Below are positions 47,601-60,250 of a DNA stretch of 64,000 bases, piece after piece (within the stretch, counting starts at the first letter, position 1; each line of letters opens with the position of its first letter). A program made the translations under genes and the position numbers. This stretch comes from Thuidium tamariscinum (Eukaryota > Streptophyta > Bryopsida > Hypnales > Thuidiaceae): NCBI GenBank assembly GCA_947034885.2, contig OZ019759.1, positions 14,820,501-14,884,500 of the forward strand. The letters are read 5' to 3'. The notes below the pieces were generated by a model. It worked only from the letters and a program-made list of their open reading frames with translations. It was not told the origin of the DNA and searched no databases.

Positions 47601-49859
47601 ACTGCTTTGTGGGATTCACCTATGAATCAGAGGTAGAGCTATAGGAATCCTTGGAGGGCAAAGGGGCCATTGACTTGGAGGTGGACGAGTTCACTAGCTT
47701 AACGGACAAGTAGAGGAGGAAAGCCATTCAGAGGAGGGATACTAACGACATGAAGAAGAAAGATCGAGTCCAAATTCTACTCGATGTCAAGGAGAAAAAG
47801 GAAGCGGAGAGGCTTGCCAAGCTCGCCGAGAAGGAGAAGGAGAAGGAGAAGGAGAAGGAGGAAAAGGCCAACAACAAAGGGAAAAAGAAGGCATAGGCGA
47901 CCACCCAAGTCCGAGCGTCCTCCACAATTGACTAAGGCTCTCAATTATAGGTCGGAGCTCAAAGTGGAATCAAGAGGAAGGCCACTTTGTTAGAGTTCAC
48001 GGAGGAGGTCATCACTCATGTATCTTAGGGATTCCTTCTCATTGATGAGGACTTCATCAAGTCCGAGGACTTGATCCTCAATGTCTCCATCGAGGAACTT
48101 ATAGAAGACATGGATTCAAATAATCCCAATTGTTACAAGGAAGTCTTGGCCTTCTTCAGGAAGGTATTCACTTCAAACTTAAAGTTGGTCATATTAGACA
48201 TTTTGTCTCATCAACATCAATAGTGTGCATGCTACTTTTTCATTTGCTAATGTACTTCATGTTGGCAAGTGTCCACGACAAAAACCAGATATTTTTATGG
48301 GCAGTAGAACGCTTGACCGGGGGTGGACGTCATCTTCTTTGACTGCCCTAAGAACTTGCTTGTTCCAGGATTGTCTTCTCCTAAAGATGATGTGCCCAAC
48401 TGGAACGAAGACGTGGGAGATGAGGCCCTACAGTCAGCCTTCAACTTTGCGTGCAAGCATCTCCATGACGACAGCTGCGTCATTGTCTTCTACTCATATG
48501 GCATCAAATCGAGGAGCGACATTGCTCCATTGTGCAACGTATATGACATGGTCAAGAAGAAAGAGTAGATGGGCATGAACCAAATGCACTTGACCTCTGC
48601 CATCGACAAAAAAAAAGACGATAAACTCCATTCCATTATCTTGGCTTCTGCAAATCAGTCATCATGTTCACCTTCCAATGCATTTCTAATCAACATTTGC
48701 CTCACCTCATCCGCAAACATAGAAGTTTGGGATCACGCTCTTCGTGAAGGACCTCAAAGACAAAGGCAAGTCCAATTTCTCCTTCAAGCGCACCACCACC
48801 ATGAAGAAGGCTAGTGTCAACATTGCCAGGGACGACATGCTCATGAACTACACTCATGAGGACAACATGGTGATGAATGGTGCAAAGCCGTGGAGAGGGG
48901 CACCCAAAAAAGATCCACGCTTCTTCCAAATCCTCCTCGAAGCTACTAGTAGCAAGGGTGATTTGGTTCTAGATTGCACCGCATCCACATGTTAGTGTCT
49001 TCTTCCAAGTCTCTCCATTCAACATGATGTCAACAGAAAATGGAGTGAACTAATCAATGTGTGTTGGTGGCTTGTCTAGGGGCTTGTATTATTGCTTGCC
49101 GCGCCACGGGCCGCCACATTGTGGCTTTGGAAGAGAACAAGGACATCTTCGACACCATACTCAAACCCATGAAGAAGTCGACTACAACAACGGTAAAGAC
49201 TACAGTACCCGCACCAATTATAGCCTTGTCATAGGATCCAGACGAATTGCCAGTGCTGCCCCAAAAATTCACTCGCAAAGGAAAATTCAGTAAATAAGTT
49301 GGAACTTTTTTTATTTTTTAGTGAATTGCATGGTGAATTCATCAATTGAAAAGTCTAACTCTGTGTATATTGGTTTGCAGTCGTCGAGGATTGATGTTGG
49401 AGGGTGCCAATATTCTATAGCCAAGTGTTTTTTTGAGTCCTCAAAAGCTCTTTGAGCTTCCCGTCTATGCAGAGGAAATGGCAAGTGCCTTTACAACTTT
49501 TGGTTCCTCTAAACCAAAACATCGTAAAAACACATATGCCCCAAATGTTTTACAGTTTATAGATGGGTCAGTATCTGAAGGCAAAGAGTCTTTTGAATCG
49601 TCAGAGAGTTTTCATTTTGAGATTGAGTCCTCAGCATTTTAGACTCACGGAATTGACATATTCCGTGAATCAAACTATTATGTGTTGCCTTCTATTACGA
49701 TTGGATTTGTGTGTTTTATGGCTACATCTTGGTACTTTATGGTATTCATTTTCAGTTTTTATACTATGAATTATACTTCAATCAACAATATTTTAGTGTT
49801 CCCCCTAAACCCCAACTTCTAGTTCAAAGTGATTGATAAACTTTACCCCAAAACACTAA

Positions 49860-49986
49860 ACCACAGTCATGAGACCCCCTTCCTTTATCCACAGTCATAG
49901 GTCCAAAATGAAATTTTTCCTAAAAAGAATTTCCCGCTCACAAGCTCACAGGCTCACGCTCCTACGCTCGCCTTCTACCAACCCTA
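49860..49986. repeat. Element 2 right terminal inverted repeat
   Basis: CCACAGTCATAGGTCC, a T/A-rich tract, then CCCGCTCACAAGCTCACAGG and the end ACCAACCCTA. Same word order as the left terminal repeat of element 1 read inverted. Confidence 0.75.
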
Positions 49987-49996
49987 GACCACCAGG
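49987..49996. repeat. Right 10-bp target-site duplication of element 2
   Basis: GACCACCAGG, 9 of 10 identical to 32548-32557; it is also part of the element 0 transposase gene. Confidence 0.75.
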
Positions 49997-52900
49997 CGCA
50001 TAGTTCCATACTCTTCTTTCCTACCGCAATAAGTAGGAGCAAGGGTTCTTTTCTACCCTTGGCTATCTTTGAGGTACACTTGATGTTTGATGTCTGTTGT
50101 TGAGCCCAGCATCTTGCATTTGATTTGTGGCTGATCCTTGCAATGTGCTACTTGGATGTGTCACAATCGCTTTCAAATGCTATTGTCACATAATTGGAGG
50201 TATTGACTTCATTGCAATTTCCAATGCCTTCCATTGAATCTTCTGCAACCTTTGTAGACCTTGTTTAGACTCGGGGTTGTGTAAAGTTGACTTTGTCTGG
50301 TCTATGTGAATCTCTAGCATCACCAATAGGTACATCAAGCCTCCTCTTTGTGCTTCCAAAAATTTCTTCTCGTTCTAGATGAGGTACTTAAGTTCTCACA
50401 CCATGTGCTTCCGGCAATGTATTCAATGCCTCAGCAATTTTTTTTTGGATACCCACTGCACCTAGTCGCCCTCAACCTCAATTCTCCCTTTGATGGTCCT
50501 GACCCACATGCATGTCCTCTAAGGTATGCATGGTAGTTTGTCATTTGCATCCAAGCCTGAATACTGTCATCACAAGTGGCGTCGAATAAATTGTTTCTTT
50601 TTTTCCCCAATATTTGTAGCCACTTGTTATGGATCGTTTTCGACAGATTACAAAAAAGCATGTCTGTCATCTCTTTTAAAGTAAGACCCTAGAATGCCAA
50701 CCATAGGCAGACATGAATCAAAATATAATTCACTATTATTATATGAATTATATCTCAAATTGCTCTCTATACTTCTAAGAATTTCAGTATGATTTAGGGT
50801 TTAGGGAAGTACAATCACAAAGAAGAAACAAATAATATTATATAAATTGCAGAATCCAAATATCTCACTTGCGAAAAAGAATTGGAAACATAGTACCGTC
50901 AATTAGTACTTCAATGGCAACCAATTCTTGAACCTCGTAAGTCGTAACATTATATTTTTCCAAATTTAACTAGGTTTGGGAATCCGTCGGATCCGACAAA
51001 TTTTATATACAATATCACTTTATAGTGCAGTAATTATATTAAATGATTGAAACTTCAAGCAATTAGCATTTCCATGTATGCCTTACCACAAGATTTATAA
51101 AAGATATACTTATAGCCGTTGGATGTAGCAAGTGCCTCATTGATTCCCTACACTACTTCCTTTAAGAAACCTTTCAAATTTCTACTATAAATTATCTTAA
51201 ATTTTTTTTGAAATTATTTGTATTTAAATTTTTAATTACAAAGACATTAAAAATAATAAAGAATCATTTCTTCTATATAATTCAAGTGAACAATTGTTTA
51301 ATTAAATAAGAATACAAAATATAATTTGTAAACCAAAATAAGATCCACATACCATTGTCATGAAGCCTCTCCACTGTAAATAACGAAAATGCCAAAATGC
51401 CAATCAATGCTCCAAATGATGAAGTGAGTCTTCCGTTGTGGCTCCAGATGATAACCACCATGACTCAATTGCAAAATAGTGCACCTCCGCTTCATCTAAA
51501 GTCTTGGATTCTTTATATTGTTTACATAGTACAATGTGTTGGTGTTGTAATCCTTGTTTGATGTGATTTTGTATGTGCTTCTGAAGAGAATTACTCCAAT
51601 GCAGTAAGCATGTTCTCTCACGATTTTTCATAATGTCATGTGCAGAGCTACTACCATACACAATGTGAACTGCATTCTAATTGGCCATTGCGCTATCTGC
51701 TATAAATCTTTTAAAATTTGGCTTGGCCACTCCGTGTTTCTCCATTATAGCATTTAGTGACCTCTAGAACTGTACTTGAATCTCTGTATCTTCTGATTTC
51801 ATGTCGCACACCGCAATGGTCATGACCTTCTTGTATTGAAAGTCGTACACGTGGCATGCCATGGTGGTCTAGTCCTTCACGCTCTTCACGTGGTCGAACA
51901 TCATCCACGCATTCTATAGATCACCTTCAGGTTGCATGCGCCTTACCAAGTCCACTCCACTTCTAGGTCCTTTAGTGAGCATTTTGAAGATGTGAACCTT
52001 CTATTTGCCTTGGCCTGGGAAGACAATAATGTGTATGAATTCAAACTTTGATTCCTTCTTCATGGTCATAATGTTGTCAATGACCCCTCCTTGGTTGTTT
52101 GAGCGGAATGAGGAGATGATATTCCGTATGCTAGGACTACTTAGAAAGTGGAAGCGATCCATGACCTCTTCCATTTCCTTTCCCTTCAATATCTTTTTCT
52201 CTCCTCCGTGGTGAAAAAAGTAGTTCGTAAGGAAGTCTTTGCTAGCAGATAAGGCTATGGCGGAGTTTGTAGCTGAAGGGATTCTGGCACTTGCTCTGCT
52301 ATGAGTTCGTTAATTTTTTTTGCAGAATCTCTATACATGCCTTTTGCTATTGGATGACAATGGTTTCCTAGATGAATAGCAACCCTAGTCATATTTGGGC
52401 TATCATTGTAGCAGTAGTAAACTCTAGCATCACAAGTGCTGAGGCATATAGGTATTGTTTTGCAAACTTTACAAACTAGTTTGCAATCTTTTGGTGGAAC
52501 AACTCCTATTGCTAAAGGAAGTATTGTAGAACCTATCCATTCTATTTCATTTTTTCTAGAAGTCCTAGACAAGTACTTACAGCTAGGGTTTTCACAAATA
52601 AGATGTCCAACGCAAAAAGACTTATGAAACTTCAAATTGGCCGAGTTGTGGATGTTTGTTGTCACTAGCTTGCACCACACATGTCCATCGTATCGCTTGT
52701 CCATTCCCTCCAAGTTCTTTGTTGCAGATAAAGAAGAAGAAGCCCGACACAACGGTAGTTCAAAGATGGCATCTCCGTTGTAAGCAGGTGGTAGAAACTC
52801 CACTTGGTGGTGCTTCACAGCGTTCATATCTAATGTTGACAATTCATTTCTTGAACAGTGAAGACCAGAAAGTCCCCTCAAGCATTTCATTATACTTGTT

Positions 52901-53508
52901 ATACTAGCCAAGCTTAGATGACAAACATGTTCTAAGAACATGCGTTGTTGAAAAGTACTAGTGGAAGTGTTTTGTACAGAGTAAGTAAGATTGATATTAT
53001 TGGACTCTTTTTTTACCAAGGAAGGTTCCAGGGTAAGAATCAAGGAAGGAAATTGGCCTTCTGACTCACTAGATAGTTCTACAATAGTCCCTAACAACTC
53101 TACCTTTACTTTAGCAAACAATTCATTTCGTGCCAATGATGGAAAGCATCCTATAGGAGTAGTAGGATTAGCACTCTTATATCCAGAAAGTCTGCTCATT
53201 ATAGAATTATCAGACTGGCGACTTGCTATCTCAGTGGAAAAAGCTAACATAGATAAAGGGAGACTATAAGCCCTATAGTTCTCGAGACCTAGATACCAAC
53301 AATGCCCTTCATCAGAGAGACATTTTGAAAGCGGGATTGACTAAAGTAATTCACTAGACTCAGAATTGCGCTCTTCTTCAACATAGGTAGATGATTCTAC
53401 AAACTTGAATCTAACATGAAGCAAGTGGCTGAATATAGTAGCACGACCTTCTAGGTCTAAATGAAACACTAAAGGAACCTGATGACCATCTACGCAAACG
53501 CTTGCCAT
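49987..53508 (-). pseudogene. 5' part of the element 0 MULE/SWIM transposase
   Basis: Exon 1 is 53508-51353 (start MASVCVDGHQVPLVF, donor GTATGT) and exon 2 runs from about 50688 to the element 2 insertion at 49987. Landmarks: CVGHLICENPSCKYL, CKVCKTIPICLSTCDARVYY, MDRFHFLSSPSIRNIISSF, MTMKKESKFEFIH, 'RTCLLHWSNSLQKH'. Lesions: a stop near 53341, frame breaks near 52260-52190 and 52000-51910, and several others. The intron carries the palindromic core GTCGGATCCGAC. Its 3' part lies at 31862-32547. Confidence 0.85.
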
Positions 53509-56314
53509 GTTGCTCACAATCTAGTGTAAGATAGAAGTGAAATTAGAATGGCTTGAGAGAGTAAAATAAAAAAACCTATGGGCTCATATAGGTTTCTCAA
53601 GGCAGCATTGATTACTTGTAAATGATGGCGGCAAGGACATTATGGCTTTGGAGTTCAGCATTGATGGCGTATATAATAGAAGAGTTGTAAAGGTATGCCA
53701 TCATTTCAAAGGTGACCGTCAAATTAGAATAAGTGAATAGAAAATATGCTAGACAATCCTATATTGTCATTACTATGGTATTGTTAGTTGGAGTGCCGAT
53801 AATGCTCCATGTACTAATAACATTTTTAATAATAGAATTACCTTATACTTATCCCTTAAATATCTAGAATCATCTCTGAAAATGACAAGTTTAGAAAAAT
53901 CATCATAAAGTTTTATTTGAAAAAACATTTTGGTATTTAGATGCAAACGGGTCAAACCACACTGAAAGGTACCAAAGGCATTACTTTACTAGGACATGAC
54001 TAGAGTCCTTTTTTTAAGTTTCAAAGCTTTGAATTACTTTGATGTTGTTATTTTAAAAAGAAAATAATAGATGGGTAGTATTGCAATGGATATTTTTGAT
54101 GATTTTGAAAAAAAAATTCATGAAAAAAATCCTTAAATAGATGTAAATCAAGCTAAATTTAGGAATTATTTTACAATATAGCACTTAAGTAGGACTTTTT
54201 ATCAAATTTTTTTATTCTTATCAAGTATATAGTTATAAAAAAAGATTTATGAAAATTATTCTTCTACTAAAAATAGTATATTTTTTTAATCAATTAATTG
54301 ATTATTGACAAAGTATTAATTTGTTCTAAGAACAAAATTAAACATTTAATTTCAAAAAATAATAATATAGAGATCTAGATGTCAATAATATATAAATTTT
54401 TTGTTTTGACATAATCATCATTTGGATTATTTTATGTATTGAAAAAAACGTTGAAAAATTCTTACTTTTGAATATTATAGAAAATAAAAATATAATCAAT
54501 TTGTGTCAAAAATGTCTTTTTCTACTCTATCATATGAATATATACATATATAATTTTTTTTGGATTCAATCACATTATAATTCATTAGAAATTAGACTCC
54601 TTTTTATCCATTTAAAAAGCTGACGCATTGACAATTCAAGTACAATTGGATTTTTAGTAAAGAACTTTTTTTTTTATGAATAAAATACTATTAGTCTTAA
54701 CATGACTTGAAGCTCTAATCAAAAAGGACAAAATTATCTAAAATTAGTTGATTACCATTAGAAAACAATAGATTGAAAGAAGCTACATTGCAGATTTTGG
54801 TGTGTCTGACCCCTTTTGTGGTATATTAAAGTGTGATTTGACCCAAACATAAGTTGTAGGATTTGAATTATAGATCCTATCTACACAGTTTGATTCACCA
54901 ATGTTATCACCAATGTTTTTCTATAATTATTGAAAGTAAAATTTCAAAATTCATTCAAAATCCATATACTAGCAAAATATTTTCATTTTTTGAGTAAATT
55001 TTGTTGAAATGGCTTTTAAATGAGGTTGAAGTGCCATGGTGAATTTTTGGAATTTTTTGTTTAGGGTTCAATGACCTCATTTTTGCAATTCAAAATTTGA
55101 ACTAAAGTCGATGCAATTTTGGCTTACTCAACCACTTAACATACTTCCACATTTGTAATTTCAGAATAATATCTACTTTATTTTTTTTTAAATCCAATCT
55201 TTGGTTAGAGCAAAAAATTCATAATGTATCTCTAAAAATTAGAATGACTTTAATCCAAGCTATAATGAGAAAGAAATATAACATTTGATCTACAATTCCC
55301 TGCTATAAAATGGATGTTTTGAGCGCTTGTACTTATAGAAGTTTCTAACCTTAGATATTTTGTTAGTGGATCTGCTTTATACAATATGATTATTATCTTG
55401 GTGACTCATTTGAAACAAATCCAAAAGATCTAAGTGAATACACAAATCTGTACTTCTACTGATATTGGCGGCGTTGTCTCATCAAGGTGCCTCGGGTAGT
55501 GCCACTTTTCAAATTTTTGGAAGCACTGGCGCCGAAATAGTAAAGTCATTTAAAACGGTTGAAGTGCAAAGGCGGTGGAACACAGAGGTGACGAGGTGTA
55601 TATAGGGGACTCTTGGAGAGAGATGGATTCATTTTACTATCATCTTTGGAGTGTAGCTGTGATTTCCATATAGAGTAGATAGAATTACTTGTTCCCCGTC
55701 CGCGTAATTATAGAACGTTTTAGAGCACTTTCAAGGCCTTATTTGTTAAATTGAGACAAGTTCTAGTCTCATTTTAATGACTTCCTATTTTTAGGATGGA
55801 AAAATTTTTCATGAAATTGAGACTCCCGATTAAATTGAGACTTAAAAATGTTAAGAAGTATATTTTATTATTATTGGATCATTTTTATGAGTAGCAAAAA
55901 ACTACTACGAACATTTGAATTTCTAGTTTTAATTCTTTTTGAGGGATATAAAATTTTCAAAAAACTCATAAAGTAAGATCTACTTTTAAATGGAGCTCAC
56001 ATATCTTGAAGCACTAATCTTAAAGTAAATGATATTAAACTTTGACATGGCAAAATTGTCAACCATTATAATATGCAAGACAACATTTTCATAAAAAATA
56101 GAAAGATGCTATAGTGAAAAGTACATTTACTATTAATAGACATCAATATCTATTACATCTAGGTAAACTATTATAATTTAACCGTATCTATATCCACTTA
56201 TAGATAATTATATGCGTGCAAATACTACTTTCATTGACAACTTATTATAATATGAAAAGCTATCTTGTATTTGAACTACGGAAATAATACTCTAGTACTA
56301 CAACTAATACATAT
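53509..56314. other. AT-rich non-coding stretch
   Basis: If element 0 had the same gene order as elements 1 and 2, its basic-protein and methylase genes should lie here on the plus strand; I found neither, nor the right terminal repeat. The only signal is a TATA-like GTGTATATAGGGG near 55597 with no recognisable gene after it. Confidence 0.5.
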
Positions 56315-57077
56315 TCATTCTTGTACCATAGACTCGTCGTTTTGTTCTTCAATTGGAAAAGCCGCCACTGATGCTTTAATGATGCCAATTTGCAAATTTG
56401 GAATTGATGCTTTTGGATTCTTAGTTGTCACTCGAAAACATAGCCTCCAAGCTGTTAGGATACAATCCATACTTGACCATGTTGACCTTATCACGCTGTG
56501 TTCACGCCACACATTTCCTTGTTTAGTGTCCCATCCCTCATATATCTCTATGTTGATGTGCCGATTCGAGGTAGGTGTCCAATATTGAATTTGGATCATA
56601 TTCATGTGCTTGGGATCTGGGCTTGGACCCGTAATGGCCTTCGCAAGACAAAATGGCTTTAGATCACCATCTGCTGGACGCACTGCAATAAAAGAACCTT
56701 CGTGTACATCACGTGTAACACGAAATGAAGGACATGGACGATCACTTCTATGACCAACAAAGGGCGCATCTTCTGCATCTTCTTCACGCAAAGTGCCATT
56801 TCATTGCATTTGATCTGTCTCGTCTAGGGTAATCCTTGATGCCGGCCAGAATCCGTCAAGTAATGTCTCCCGCACTTGAAGTGGTGCATCCAAAGCAATT
56901 TGAACGCCTTTCCAGTAATCTTCTAGGGAACCATTCTTCCGCCTAAACTCTCCTGTGTAATTGTCATTTACCATTTTCTTCTAATGCGCAATAAAACCAT
57001 TCAATCCCTTCTTTACGTGTTCAAGATCCTTCATCTTCTTTGGAACAAAAGATCGAGGATTTCCACTCGGCAATATA

Positions 57078-58138
57078 CACTAGTAGAAAAAAACAGTGCC
57101 TAAATTAACAAAAATCAACACAAAAGTGTTGATTTTTTTTGTTGATTTGGACGTGTTAATTTGGGTACTTTTTAACACAAAAGTGTTGATTTTTTTGTTA
57201 ATTTGGACACTGGATTTTTTCTTTGAAAATTAATTTTTTTAAAAATTGAACCAATAAGAAGCTACCACGTGGCAAAAGCCACGTAGGCAATCCGCCACGC
57301 AAGCAGGACACGTGGCAGCTCCCTTGGGGTGCCACCAGCAAGGTTCGAACCTTGCACCCCATGGCTGAGGTGCAAGGTCCCAGCCATTGCACCACCTTTA
57401 CACATGCATGTGTGTCTGAAATTTTTAAAATTTTATGTAGCTTCAGTGGGTTTTTTCCCTTTTTTTAAAAAGTCAGCGTACTTCGAAGGCCATTTAAGCA
57501 TAGAAAAACAATTAAAATAAAACAAATTTGAACTAAGAGAAGTTGCAAAATAGAAGTATCTTTCATGTCCAAAAATCCGTTTGCAATTTGAAGTCTTTTA
57601 TCAAAAGTTATGAATTAATTTCAAAGAGGGTTTTTCATAATGTCAAAAAAAATCCAAAGCAACCCCTTTCTGAAATTTAGTCATAACTTTTGATTGGAGA
57701 CTTGAAATTGCAAACGGATTTTTGGAGATGAAAGATAATTCTATTTATAAACTTTTCTTAGTTCAAAATTTTTCTAAAAAAGTTGTTTTTCTATGCCTAA
57801 ATGGTCTCTAAAGTCTGCTGAATTAAAAAAATACCGAATTGAGAATTTTTTTTAAATTTTTTATTGTAAATACACTATTTATAGAATACTAATTAAGATA
57901 ATTTAAACATTTTCCAAATAGAAAAATTTACTTGAAATATTTTTTAGTCAAAATTAACAAAAAAGTGTTGATTTTTTGTTACTTTGAAGATGCAGTATCC
58001 AAATCAACAAAAAAATTTGTTGATTTGGGCAGTTTTTACATAAATTAACAAAAAACTGTGAAAATGGACGATGCAGTATCGAAATCAACACAAATTTGTT
58101 GATGTTTTGTTAATTTGGGCACTGTTTTTCTACTAGTG
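57078..58138. mobile_element. 1.06-kb foldback MITE with CACTAGTAGAAA ends and TATA duplication
   Basis: Ends CACTAGTAGAAAAA and TTTTTCTACTAGTG. The arms are a long imperfect inverted repeat, for example GCATAGAAAAACAA (57499) against TTGTTTTTCTATGC, and 'ccgtttgcaattt' against 'aaattgcaaacgg'. TATA flanks both sides (57074-57077, 58139-58142). The left arm contains an extra tRNA-like piece that the right arm lacks. Confidence 0.85.
57245..57410 (-). mobile_element. tRNA-derived SINE-like fragment inside the MITE
   Basis: On the minus strand, GGTGGTGCAATGGCTGGGAC (A-box-like, 57399-57380) is followed about 30 nt later by the B box GGTTCGAACC (57342-57351). The T-arm hairpin GCAAGG/CCTTGC has a loop of 6, not 7, so it is not a working tRNA. 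The body then shows ACGTGGC words in inverted order. It appears only in one arm of the foldback element, so it looks like a later insertion. Confidence 0.45.
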
Positions 58139-60250
58139 TATAGGAAGCCCATCTTCAGTTTCAGACTACAATCGAATTCCCTTGCCATCCTTTGGCAACC
58201 ACTTTGGATCATTACACAAATTTTTATACTCCATCAAAGGCCATCCATTTGAATCCATGAAAAACTTGAATTGTTGGGGTCTAGAATGTCCTCCTAAAAA
58301 ATCTTCGCTTGTGCCTAGGTACCCGTGCACAAATGCCTTGAAGTCAGGAACTTCTTCAATAAAGTGAGGAATCACAAGGTGCGTTTCGCAATCCATAAAA
58401 GACTTCATGAGTCTTGGAAGTGTTGGATAGCTACTTGTCTTCAATCTTGAGCTCCATCGACCAAAAAGAGCATCAATGTCTTCGTGAGTGTGTCCCACAA
58501 TGAAGAAGTTGATGTACACTTCACGAAAAATGCCTTTACACACAAGCATAGAGCAAAAAGCAAAAACATATCGGTTTTTGTTGTCCCCTGAAGCATTGTC
58601 TAATTGCAATATTAATACTAGTGGAAGAAGTTTAGCTTGAAGTGGCTCCTCTGGAGGTGGAAGGAGGGAGTCCAAACAAGATTCTGCTCCATCTAAAAGT
58701 GCCTTTGTCAATGTGGATTGATCTCTCTCGATAGAGAATAACCTTTGTGATGAATTCTTTGGCACTCCTTCCAAATCTCGCAATAATCTTGCAATTGATC
58801 CAATGGTATGGTTTGAATCTGTTGGAAAAATACTTAATCCATAGTGCGCATATCGCACATTACCATGACCATGAGAAATCATACTTGTAACAACAACAGG
58901 CATTTTCATGAATGATTCTGTCACTTTGGTCTTGTGAGAGAAGTGAGGAGAAGCTGTCTTTGAATGATCCATCTTATTGTAAATGATGCACAACATCTTC
59001 TCGGGTTGTAGTGTTGAAGTTCGTCAATTGGAATAATAGTATTCTCTATGAACCTCTTGTCCTTCATTATGGATCCTATAAAGATTGGTCCACTTCAATT
59101 TTGAGTCAGGACCTATACAAGCTTTCCTTAATTGCTTGTAGGTATCACATACTCCACACCTACAAAAGGTGTCTCCACGAGCTTTTGCAGCATATTCATG
59201 GAAAGAAGCACAACAAATGTTGCTCAAACCACTCGATGATATTGGTGGCAAATCCAACATTGCATTTGAAGTATTGATTTCCTCTAATTACTCACTCCAA
59301 CGAAACAAGGATGGCAGAACTATTGCGGTCACTTTCTCTCCGGACTCAAGTGTCCTAGTCTTGTGGAGCATTTGATCAGCATCAAACTCAATAAGTATTC
59401 AAAGTGTTGCAATAGCTTGAATAGTATGCATACAAGGCTTCTTAGATCCCAAATTCCCATGAACCTCTGCCTGCTCCCTACTTTTGGCTTTCGCTTTGTA
59501 CTTGTAGAAAGTGCACTTCGCAATCCTATGAATAATCCACCAAGCAGTAGGGCACACCTCTCTACCTTTCAAAGTTATCCACTCTTTGCCTTTATTGTCT
59601 TTATGGATCTACCTGTGAACCTCTAGAAGTGTCTTGTTACGAGCCTTGAAGTCATTCCCTCCATAGAGCTCAATCCGTATTGCTTGAATCTACGCACGGG
59701 GTAGAGGCTGCACACAATTCTTCTCACAATACGTTTTGGTAGAAACTACTGTAATTGACTCCATAGTCAAGAGAAGTTCTTTCTTTGGAGGAACCTCAGA
59801 ATCAACTCTTTCACAAGTTAATTCATATGATCGAACCCCCTTTCGAGCTCTTTTGGTCGATGGGTTCATAGCCATGTTGTACATGTTTGTCTGGTCGTGA
59901 TCGTATAATGAAGCTCCATAAAAAAGAAACACTCTCCTAATGTGCCAAGAACGTAGAGACCACATGTTCCCAAAAGAATAGAGCTGCTTGTTCAAAGACT
60001 CTGCAATCTAAATGGCAACTCGGTCATCACCAAGTGACTTTCCGTCATGGTCGACGACCAAATCCAAGTCAACGTTCTGACAAATTCCCCTTGCATTATC
60101 AACCCCGTCATTGTTTTGAAGAATAACAGGCTGCGAGATCCATTTTGAACGACAAATTCCTTCGCACAGGCAAAGATCGTCTAGAAGAGTGGGAACAGGA
60201 TTCGCGAAATCATCAGGCCTGTGAATATCCATTCTGTAAATAATAAACAA

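Larger units (their letters stand above)
41167..49642 (+). pseudogene. ParB/methylase-like gene of element 2, broken
   Basis: All exons of the element 1 gene are found in order: 41167-41867, about 42052-42183, 42499-42701, 42792-43007, 43141-43378, 43552-43719, then after a 3.9-kb insertion 47601-48163, 48322-48618, 48727-48992, 49082-49290 and 49433-49642. Stops include TAG at 41374, 41593 and 41638, and many later ones. The ParB-like box reads VCDGNHGLLAW (Arg lost). The methylase region reads VDVIFFDCPKNLLVP at the DPPY position and VLDCTAST for motif I, so the DC at motif IV is shared with element 1 and is ancestral, not a private mutation. KDKGKSNFSF shows that the element 1 TGA replaced a Lys codon. 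Introns sit at the same places in both copies. Confidence 0.88.
32558..49986. mobile_element. Element 2: 17.4-kb older copy of the same transposon, inverted
   Basis: Starts CAACGACGCTAGC (transposase-side terminus) and ends ACCAACCCTA, whose complement TAGGGTTGG matches the methylase-side terminus CAGGGTTG of element 1. Genes left to right: MULE/SWIM transposase (minus), basic protein (plus), acidic protein (plus), ParB-methylase-like protein (plus), the exact mirror of element 1. All genes carry stops or frameshifts, and the methylase gene is split by a 3.9-kb insertion and an intronic MITE. It is inserted in the transposase gene of element 0. Confidence 0.85.
56315..60250 (-). pseudogene. 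DUF7869-type gene, decayed, split by a MITE
   Basis: A long minus-strand frame with many stops. The best part, 58996-58166, contains 'VLILQLDNASGDNKNRYVFA' and VGHTHEDIDALFGRWSSRL, the two signature blocks of DUF7869 proteins. Upstream lie FCRCGVCDTYKQLRKACIGP (Cys pair) and a N-terminal part 'SLNKQLYSFGNMWSLRSWHI'. Downstream of the MITE the frame continues as LPSGNPRSFVPKKMKDLEHV and RRKNGSLEDYWKGVQIALDA, ending WRLCFRVTTKNPK near 56400. Removing the MITE and one TATA copy restores the frame (GLPI|LPSGNP). DUF7869 proteins are multi-copy in plants and are thought to be transposon-related; I cannot say which element type this one came from. The 60250 start (MFIIYRMDIHRPDDF) is not certain. 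Confidence 0.75.

Noticed and set aside
53509-56314. Missing methylase gene and right end of element 0
   Set aside because: I searched for the DGNHR, DCTAST, ALRR and GCTCAC signals on the plus strand and found none.
57335-57410. tRNA gene
   Set aside because: A and B boxes are present, but the T-loop has six bases and there is no acceptor stem, so it is at best a tRNA-derived SINE piece.
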